Assembly: GCA_964569695.1 (NCBI GenBank)
Contig: CAZMUA010000029.1
Coordinates: 1-12,557 of the forward strand
Direction of reading: 5' to 3'
Origin: UBA8106 sp964569695
GTDB taxonomy: Bacteria; Acidobacteriota; Vicinamibacteria; Vicinamibacterales; UBA823
DNA length: 12,557 bases
Made by a program: the position numbers and the translations under genes. This document shows, in pieces, positions 8,408 to 12,557 of the stretch (its first letter is position 1; each line of letters begins with the position of its first letter). The notes beneath the pieces are model-generated. The model worked only from the letters and a program-made list of their open reading frames with translations. It ran no database searches and was not told where the DNA came from.

Positions 8408-8596
8408 CTATTTGCTGCCGGTCGCTTTGCGTTCGGCCCATCGACGGGCGCGTTCTTCAGCTTGCTCTTGGTTTGCTCCAATCAAGATTACTGCGTCCTC
8501 AGGTTTCTGGCTTTCGCTATTCTGGAGCCATGCGACCCAGTGTGAGCCTCTTTGTTCACTTCGAATGTCGAATGTTTCTCTCGCTTCTGCACACAT
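8408..8596 (-). CDS. Small protein of unknown function (62 aa)
   Basis: Not a family I can name. The strand pattern is TFDIRSE, HWVAWLQN and AVILIG, followed by a charged helix EQAEERARRWAERKA. It aligns with the protein of 1232-1447: W-x-A-x-L in the second strand, and G, then A six residues on and W thirteen residues on, in the same register (GANQEQAEERARRW against GPTPNEAACHLRKW). The two are therefore likely distant paralogues with a shared small fold. The ATG is the complement of 8594-8596; upstream, the complement of 8610-8614 reads GGAGG, at a rather long 13-base spacing. It converges with addA, whose stop is 56 bases away, and is divergent from the zinc ribbon gene. A chance frame is possible, but the paralogy argues against it. 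Confidence 0.55.
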   Translation of the reverse strand: MCAEARETFDIRSEQRGSHWVAWLQNSESQKPEDAVILIGANQEQAEERARRWAERKATGSK

Positions 8597-8772
8597 AATT
8601 TATTCAGGGCCTCCTCTCCCAAGGACCAATTGTAACTTGAATGAGCCTGAGGACACCTCGTGCTGTATCGGTTTGGATGAAGCGGCATAGGGAATGCAGA
8701 AGCAACTCGATGTGATGCAGGCTTGCTGACGCTGAAAACAGTCAATTTCAGAGCGATCTGGCAACTTCTTCA

Positions 8773-8801
8773 TTGCGTGCTGGTAAGGTATTTCATACAC
8801 T
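8773..8801 (+). promoter_or_regulatory. Candidate promoter and leader hairpins before zinc ribbon gene
   Basis: TTGCGT (8773-8778), a 17-base spacer and TACACT (8796-8801) form a mediocre sigma-70-like promoter. Just downstream lie two small inverted repeats: ACTCT-AAA-AGAGT (8799-8811) and CCCCA-TCCT-TGGGG (8822-8835). Neither is followed by a T run, so they are not terminators. They could be protein sites or leader hairpins; the sequence does not decide. The rest of 8597-8864 shows no gene I can support. Confidence 0.27.
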
Positions 8802-8864
8802 CTAAAAGAGTTAGAGAGTTGCCCCATCCTTGGGGTGCGCAGGGACAATGTTTGGAGAAGGCGA

Positions 8865-9086
8865 ATGGCACTAATTTGCCCAGATTGTGGCAACAAACAG
8901 AACTTTCAGGTTAAAACCCTCAGGATGCACATTATCCAAATGGAAGGGTCTCGGGTGGAAATAGCTGATGAAGATCCGCCGGCTGTGCTGGAAGTGCTCT
9001 GTGATGAGTGTGAGTCACCGCTGCAGTTTGGGGAATTGGACCCGGCGTTGCAACGTGAAGTGTTGTTAACGATTAGTGCTCGTTAG
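8865..9086 (+). CDS. Small zinc ribbon protein (73 aa)
   Basis: The 73-residue protein starts MALICPDCGNK and has two Cys pairs, Cys5-x-x-Cys8 and Cys46-x-x-Cys49 (LCDEC), separated by about 37 residues. This is a zinc ribbon layout: two knuckles joined by strands. The middle part is beta-rich and acidic and the C-terminal helix reads ALQREVLLT. No catalytic residues or membrane segment are seen; a protein- or nucleic-acid-binding role is usual for such ribbons, but its partner is unknown. A longer frame could begin at 8835, but the ATG at 8865 is preferred: GGAGAAG at 8854-8860 is well placed and the first knuckle then sits at the N-terminus. It is the first gene of a co-directional group with the J-like protein and mrp, with a 188-base gap before the next gene. 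Confidence 0.8.
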   Translation: MALICPDCGNKQNFQVKTLRMHIIQMEGSRVEIADEDPPAVLEVLCDECESPLQFGELDPALQREVLLTISAR

Positions 9087-9107
9087 AAAACCTTTCAAGA
9101 TTGGTGC

Positions 9108-9137
9108 AGGAAACTGCTCCGTCGGTCTCAGTTTCTT
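9108..9137 (+). terminator. Stem-loop after zinc ribbon gene, possible weak terminator
   Basis: GAAACTG (9110-9116) pairs with CAGTTTC (9129-9135) around a 12-base loop, and one wobble and one A-T pair can extend the stem. It starts 23 bases after the stop of the zinc ribbon gene. The 3' side continues TTCCCC and not a T run, so intrinsic termination would be poor. It may instead shape the 3' end of the transcript. Confidence 0.3.
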
Positions 9138-9170
9138 CCCCTCGTACATTTGAACTTACTTTTACAATAT

Positions 9171-9183
9171 ACCGACCGTCGGT
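9171..9183. promoter_or_regulatory. Palindrome ACCGAC-C-GTCGGT, candidate operator
   Basis: This is a perfect inverted repeat with six-base arms and a one-base centre. The half CCGTCGGT also occurs at 9119-9126, 57 bases upstream. TACAAT at 9163-9168 lies just left and could be a -10 whose start site the palindrome would cover, although no good -35 matches it. GC-rich short-spaced palindromes of this kind are typical sites for dimeric repressors such as the TetR family; no regulator gene is in the window. Confidence 0.38.
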
Positions 9184-9243
9184 TGAGCGACGTTAACACT
9201 CGTGATGCATGTTCGTTTAGATGCTGCTGCTCACGTAATCCTC

Positions 9244-9272
9244 TTGACAAGGCATTACCTCATTTCTATCGT
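9244..9272 (+). promoter_or_regulatory. Candidate promoter giving a leaderless J-like mRNA
   Basis: TTGACA (9244-9249) is a perfect -35. A 17-base spacer leads to TATCGT (9267-9272), four of six for the -10. Transcription should then begin near 9279-9281, after the ATG at 9275 but at the second ATG at 9281. No Shine-Dalgarno precedes either ATG. Together these suggest a leaderless transcript starting at 9281. Confidence 0.45.
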
Positions 9273-9274
9273 AC

Positions 9275-9907
9275 ATGGTCATGCTCGAATCTTACTGGGT
9301 GATCGGAGTGTCTCGTAATGCCCAGGCTGATGAGATCCGCCAGGGGTATCGTCAATTAGCGAAATTTGGCGTCTCACTGTCCAGTCCTGAACAAAGCGAG
9401 CAGTTCGAGCGAACGGTTCAGCATGCGTATGAGGTCGGGTCTGTCGATAGTAGTGAAACCCAATCAGGCATGAAACGTTTCATACATCCATCCCTCATGG
9501 AGCGGACGCTGCATAAGTCGCTCATCGCTGACGAGATCGATATTGATTTTCCCTCCGTGGCGGCGATGACCGAACGTGCAAGATGTGTGTTTGTGGATCA
9601 AGATCGCAACCTTATACCACTGAAAACCGATGTCCAGATCACGTCGAAACAGGCTCACCGTGGAACCACGATCAAACTGGATGTTCCGGTACAATGTACC
9701 TGTGTGCTGTGTGGTGGACGAGGTGAAATTTGGGAGGAGTTGTGCACAGTATGTTATGGTGCGGGTTCGAAGTCGTACTCTTCCGAAGTCCGGTTGATGG
9801 TGCCACCTGGAATTTCTTCGGGTGCAAGATTTAGGTTTGAGATTACTCCGGACTACGCGGCTACCACGATGGTTGAAGTACAAATCGAAGTCAATTCAAT
9901 AGACTGA
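9275..9907 (+). CDS. DnaJ-like protein with HPD-less J domain and zinc finger
   Basis: The 210-residue protein begins with a recognisable J-domain helix I-II (YWVIGVSRNAQADEIRQGYR, residues 7-26), but the loop that should hold His-Pro-Asp reads KFGVSLSSPEQ. Helix III follows (FERTVQHAYEVG, 44-55). HPD is needed by DnaJ proteins to stimulate DnaK, so ordinary Hsp70 activation is unlikely. From about 105 it resembles the DnaJ substrate-binding region: DVQITSKQAHRGTTIKLDV, then a reduced zinc finger with CVLCGGRG (Cys143, Cys146) and CTVCYGAG (Cys157, Cys160), two repeats where DnaJ has four, then a DnaJ-like VPPGISSGARFRF. Cys141 is an extra nearby cysteine. The real start may be Met3 (ATG at 9281), given the promoter at 9244-9272 and no ribosome site; the longer form is listed. 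It is followed 45 bases later by mrp. Role unknown: a client-binding or Fe-S-linked factor is only an inference from its neighbour. Confidence 0.78.
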   Translation: MVMLESYWVIGVSRNAQADEIRQGYRQLAKFGVSLSSPEQSEQFERTVQHAYEVGSVDSSETQSGMKRFIHPSLMERTLHKSLIADEIDIDFPSVAAMTERARCVFVDQDRNLIPLKTDVQITSKQAHRGTTIKLDVPVQCTCVLCGGRGEIWEELCTVCYGAGSKSYSSEVRLMVPPGISSGARFRFEITPDYAATTMVEVQIEVNSID

Positions 9908-9952
9908 GTGTTGGTTCAGAGCCAGCAGTGTTGCGATGAAGGGAGCGAAGCG

Positions 9953-11047
9953 GTGACAGCAGGTATCGACGAGGCAGCTGTTCTGGAAGCTTTAAAAGTT
10001 GTAGTGGACCCAGACCTTCATCGAGATATTGTCAGCTTGGGGTTTGTTAAGCAGGTGCGCATTGAAGATGGTGGGAATGTTGGGTTCACCATTGAACTCA
10101 CGACCCCCGCGTGTCCGGTGAAGGATGAGATGAAGGCACAAGCCGAAGCTGCGGTGCGGCAGTTGGCTGGAGTTACCGGTGTCAGTGTTGAAATGACCGC
10201 GAATGTGCGCTCAGCTGCGGGAGGCCCGGAAGGGCCAGCTCCTCTGGAAGGCGTGAAGAACGTGATCGCTGTCGGTGCTGGTAAAGGTGGTGTTGGCAAG
10301 ACGACAGTCTCTGTGAATTTAGCCTGCGCGCTCGCTCGCCTTGGTGGGAAAGTTGGTATTTTGGATGCTGATATTTACGGTCCAAATGTGCCGATCATGC
10401 TGGGCGTGCAAAAGCAGTTGTCGACCGACGGAAAAAAAATCATACCGGCAGAGAAGTACGGTCTCAACGTGGTCTCGATGGGATTCTTGACGAAGGAGGA
10501 GTCACCCGTCATTTGGCGTGGGCCGATGCTGCATGGAATTATCCAGCAATTTTTTCGTGAAGTGCACTGGGGCGAATTGGATTATTTGGTTGTGGACATG
10601 CCGCCTGGGACCGGCGACGTCGCCCTGAGTTTGAGTCAGACTGTGCCGGTATCTGGTGCAGTNNNNNNNNNNGTGACGACGCCACAGACTGTCTCGCTGG
10701 CAGATACCCGCCGAGCCGTCCACATGTATAAGAAATTAAACATTCCCGTGCTTGGCTTACTGGAAAACATGAGTCATTTTGTTTGTCCTGAGTGCAGTCA
10801 CGAAAGCGACATCTTTGGGAAGGGAGGGAGTGTACCTGTTGCGGACCAACTCGAGATTCCGTATTTGGGTCAAATACCTCTATACCAGCCCATTCGTGTC
10901 GGTGGTGACGAAGGTGAGCCGATTGTGCTCGGTGAACCTGACTCGGCAGCAGCTCAAGCTTTGTCCGATGCCGCGACGCAGTTAGCTGCCCAGGTGTCCA
11001 TAGCCAGCTACGACCAGGCGGCGTCTGCGACGGCAGCGACAGTCTGA
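9953..11047 (+). CDS. mrp: Mrp/ApbC/NBP35-family Fe-S carrier ATPase with DUF59 domain
   Basis: The 364-residue P-loop ATPase carries Fe-S clusters to apoproteins in the cytoplasm. Residues 1-90 are a DUF59/MIP18-like domain (VLEALKVVVDPDL, DIVSLGFV, TTPACPVKDEM). The ATPase follows: deviant Walker A GKGGVGKTT (110-118, with Lys111 and Lys116), switch I DADIYGPNVP, VVDMPPGTGD (213-222), and the cluster-binding pair Cys278-x-x-Cys281 (CPEC). The C-terminal tail is Ala-rich. Start: a frame opens at GTG 9908 directly after the previous stop, but the GTG at 9953 is preferred because GGGAG at 9941-9945 is well spaced and the conserved domain begins there. A run of 10 N at 10663-10672 hides three codons and part of a fourth in the strand before VTTPQ. 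Related proteins read GAVVVTTPQ, so the true gap is probably 4 bases and the protein 362 residues. It converges with the minus-strand gene at 11061, 13 bases away, with no terminator seen. Confidence 0.94.
   Translation: MTAGIDEAAVLEALKVVVDPDLHRDIVSLGFVKQVRIEDGGNVGFTIELTTPACPVKDEMKAQAEAAVRQLAGVTGVSVEMTANVRSAAGGPEGPAPLEGVKNVIAVGAGKGGVGKTTVSVNLACALARLGGKVGILDADIYGPNVPIMLGVQKQLSTDGKKIIPAEKYGLNVVSMGFLTKEESPVIWRGPMLHGIIQQFFREVHWGELDYLVVDMPPGTGDVALSLSQTVPVSGAXXXXVTTPQTVSLADTRRAVHMYKKLNIPVLGLLENMSHFVCPECSHESDIFGKGGSVPVADQLEIPYLGQIPLYQPIRVGGDEGEPIVLGEPDSAAAQALSDAATQLAAQVSIASYDQAASATAATV
10663..10672. other. Assembly gap of 10 N inside mrp
   Basis: Ten undetermined bases fall between GCAGT and GTGACGACG in mrp. 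The frame is kept on both sides. Compared with the conserved GA-V-V-VTTPQ strand of Mrp proteins, the placeholder is two codons too long, so its length should not be trusted and a join of two contigs here is possible. Confidence 0.97.
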
Positions 11048-11060
11048 AGATGTATCAGCC

Positions 11061-11525
11061 TTAGAAGGACACATTCATACTGGCGGGAGGGTGGCTTGCC
11101 GTGCGAAGCAAGCGGACGCTGATGCAGAGATGCGTAATGTATCCAATGACAAACAACCCACTACTGCTTAGGTGGACGATGAGAGTCAGGCGAAGAAGGA
11201 TTGGGTCTGTGAGCGTTTGCAGCAACACGCCTGAGAATGTCATCAAGCCGAAGGTAAGTAACGATAGCCAGCCCGATCGACGGTTCGGCAAAGAGTGTTC
11301 TCCGATGCGTTGTGCGACGTGAGATTGGAACACAACGCCAAACACAACTAGTAACAGTGGCGCACTGAGCAGATGAGCCTGTAGCATGACCGGTTCAAGT
11401 GGATGATTGATGACGCTGAACGGGTCGGTATTGTCGATGAAGTAACGCATCCACAGGTAGGCCACTCCACTGCCGGCATTCACCAGAATCAATCCGTGAA
11501 GGGACCATTTTTGCCACGGGCTCAC
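11061..11525 (-). CDS. Four-helix membrane protein with intramembrane histidines
   Basis: I do not know a named family. The 154 residues hold four hydrophobic segments: about 8-28, 48-68, 86-104 and 112-135. Histidines lie within or at the edges of these: His10 in helix 1, His51 and His69 in helix 2, His118 and His132 in helix 4. Within helices 2 and 4 the spacing is 18 and 14 residues, similar to haem-b ligands in di-haem cytochromes, and Gly and small residues follow as in such helices (HGLILVNAGSG, HLSSSGLF). A haem-b quinol or electron-transfer subunit is thus plausible but unproven. The GTG start (complement of 11523-11525) has AAAGGG (complement of 11531-11536) five bases upstream; the nearest upstream ATG is out of frame. 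It follows the FMN-binding gene by 19 bases, so it is probably the last gene of that operon, and it ends 13 bases from the mrp stop. Confidence 0.78.
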   Translation of the reverse strand: MSPWQKWSLHGLILVNAGSGVAYLWMRYFIDNTDPFSVINHPLEPVMLQAHLLSAPLLLVVFGVVFQSHVAQRIGEHSLPNRRSGWLSLLTFGLMTFSGVLLQTLTDPILLRLTLIVHLSSSGLFVIGYITHLCISVRLLRTASHPPASMNVSF

Positions 11526-11544
11526 AGGGACCCTTTAATATGCA

Positions 11545-12102
11545 TCATGGTGCAACATCGTTCTGTAGTACTTGGTCGATGGCGAGCACTCGGCGCACAG
11601 CTTGGTTGGTGGCGCGGGCGGTCAGTGTAGCGCCCGTCACGGCGCGAATTGCTCTTTGAATTTGCAGGTCGTCGCTGAGTGCGCGCTGGTTATACTGGTC
11701 GAGCCACGTTCTTGAGGCCTGATATTCCCTGGGTTCCAGAAACGCCGTGACATCGATTCGCAACACCTGACCAAGATGGTTGAGTGAGATTAACAGGCTC
11801 TCACGCTTGGTTCGAATGACGTGTGTATCGACATATGCGCGCCCAATCAATCGTCCAGCCCGAGTAATGAAATATCTGGCAATCACGGGGGAGGGCACAG
11901 GATTGCCAGACAGCTTGGCAATCGTTGTAACTTGTTCAAACGTGAGAAAAATTGTTTCAAGCTGAGCTTCCGCCTCGGGGTAGGCATCAGCGAGTAATTC
12001 ACTGCGCGTCAGTTGTGCGTCTGCGCTGGCACCACCCATGCTGAGCAGCATGAATGCGCACGAGAGCGCGACGTAAACAGCAGGGTAGCGATTAGAATGC
12101 AT
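11545..12102 (-). CDS. Exported FMN-binding domain protein (covalent flavin type)
   Basis: From the Met at 12100-12102 the protein has 185 residues: a signal peptide (1 to about 27-29, hydrophobic core YVALSCAFMLL, ending GASADA), a helical linker and a C-terminal FMN_bind domain. The domain shows ISLNHLGQVLRIDV, the FLEPREYQASRTWL segment and AVTGATLTA, with Thr159 as the residue expected to take FMN by phosphoester bond through an ApbE-type transferase. The usual Asp three residues before the first Thr/Ser of the motif is Arg153 here, which could weaken flavin attachment. A longer frame starts at 12135, but it overlaps the upstream gene more and puts 11 polar residues before the signal peptide; the shorter start leaves an 11-base overlap. 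Middle gene of barrel, FMN protein, membrane protein. Expected role: electron carrier outside the cytoplasmic membrane. No apbE gene is in the window. Confidence 0.85.
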   Translation of the reverse strand: MHSNRYPAVYVALSCAFMLLSMGGASADAQLTRSELLADAYPEAEAQLETIFLTFEQVTTIAKLSGNPVPSPVIARYFITRAGRLIGRAYVDTHVIRTKRESLLISLNHLGQVLRIDVTAFLEPREYQASRTWLDQYNQRALSDDLQIQRAIRAVTGATLTARATNQAVRRVLAIDQVLQNDVAP

Positions 12103-12557
12103 AGCCCAAGTTGAGGTTGAACTGATTCCTGCCACTCTGTTTAGCGTTACGAATAACCTCGTAATCTGCCTTTAGAATGACGTTCGGGACGGGCTTTAAT
12201 TCCACGCCGATTGTATGGAAGGTACCATCCTGTGCTTTATCGGCAATCCACGTCGATGGCAGAGTGGCCTGTGTGTTAATGGCTTCAAACCGGTAGTACG
12301 GGGTCAGGCCTACAGTGTAGTTCGTCTGTGACAGCAGGTCGTACCCAACCTGGAGGTATCCACCGTGCATCCTCTCGGCGACGCCTGCAGAAGAACTCTT
12401 CTCCAGAGCTTTGTTGAGGCCAGCGGCATTGTCCAGGCTTGCACGAGCGCCCATGGCTCGGAGGTCGAATCCTCGAACTTGCACTTGACCGTGCACCTCG
12501 ACAATCGTCGTGGCTACGTCCACTGTGCTTCCATCAACCGTAAATTGTCCTTGATCC
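12092..12557 (-). CDS. Outer-membrane beta-barrel protein, C-terminal part
   Basis: The frame is open through the right edge, so the start lies outside and 155 codons are seen. The sequence alternates polar and hydrophobic residues in strand-length blocks: TTIVEVHGQVQVRGFDLRAM, GGYLQVGYDL, YTVGLTPYYRFEAI, FHTIGVELKPVPNVILKADYEVI and a last strand QFNLNLGYAF with terminal Phe, the signal for outer-membrane barrel assembly by BamA. A GTG at 12521-12523 could be taken as a start, but the frame continues upstream in the same style (DGSTVDVATT), so that would be an internal codon. It reads like a porin-type barrel that predicts no specific substrate. Its end overlaps the FMN-binding gene start by 11 bases, which suggests coupled expression and a shared pathway. 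Confidence 0.8.
   Translation of the reverse strand, partial: DQGQFTVDGSTVDVATTIVEVHGQVQVRGFDLRAMGARASLDNAAGLNKALEKSSSAGVAERMHGGYLQVGYDLLSQTNYTVGLTPYYRFEAINTQATLPSTWIADKAQDGTFHTIGVELKPVPNVILKADYEVIRNAKQSGRNQFNLNLGYAF

Noticed and set aside
8600..8896. Minus-strand open frame of 98 codons
   Set aside because: It overlaps the zinc ribbon gene and its leader and shows no domain or coherent strand/helix pattern.

Overview
The window looks like part of a bacterial chromosome of moderate GC content. It is Gram-negative: it carries an exported asparaginase, a signal-peptide FMN-binding lipo/periplasmic-type protein and an outer-membrane beta-barrel ending in Phe. The mix of genes (short Mrp with a fused DUF59 domain, AddAB-type nuclease, degenerate DnaJ-like protein, small zinc ribbon) reminded me of Acidobacteriota, but that is an impression from memory and no marker gene here proves it. 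A run of 10 N inside mrp shows that the sequence is a scaffolded assembly. No transposase, integrase, phage gene or CRISPR array was seen.

Layout. 1-54: 3' end of a tRNA-Ala(GGC) gene. 89-1447, minus strand: exported type II-like asparaginase, preceded by a small unknown protein. 1448-1910: a 463-base divergent intergenic region with five same-strand DnaA-box-like elements beside an AT-rich stretch. 1911-8351, plus strand: two large genes for an AddAB-type recombination helicase-nuclease (AddB-like iron-sulfur nuclease, then AddA-like helicase-nuclease). 8408-8596, minus: a second small unknown protein that aligns with the first, so the two lie on either side of addAB. 8865-11047, plus: a small zinc ribbon protein, a DnaJ-like protein that has lost its HPD motif, and the Fe-S carrier ATPase Mrp. 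11061-12557, minus: a gene set transcribed from beyond the right edge toward mrp: outer-membrane barrel (partial), exported FMN-binding protein, and a four-helix membrane protein rich in intramembrane histidines.

How the genes may work together. AddA and AddB together should process double-strand DNA ends for RecA loading. AddB carries the four cysteines of an Fe-S staple, and Mrp is an Fe-S carrier, but nothing in the sequence links the two directly. The zinc ribbon, J-like protein and Mrp are co-directional; a role for the J-like protein in client or cluster delivery to or from Mrp is a guess from context. The right-hand minus-strand set is best read as an envelope redox module: a possible haem-b membrane protein passing electrons to a covalently bound FMN outside the cytoplasm, beside an outer-membrane barrel. 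The least familiar items are this module, the HPD-less J protein, and the DnaA-box-like cluster.
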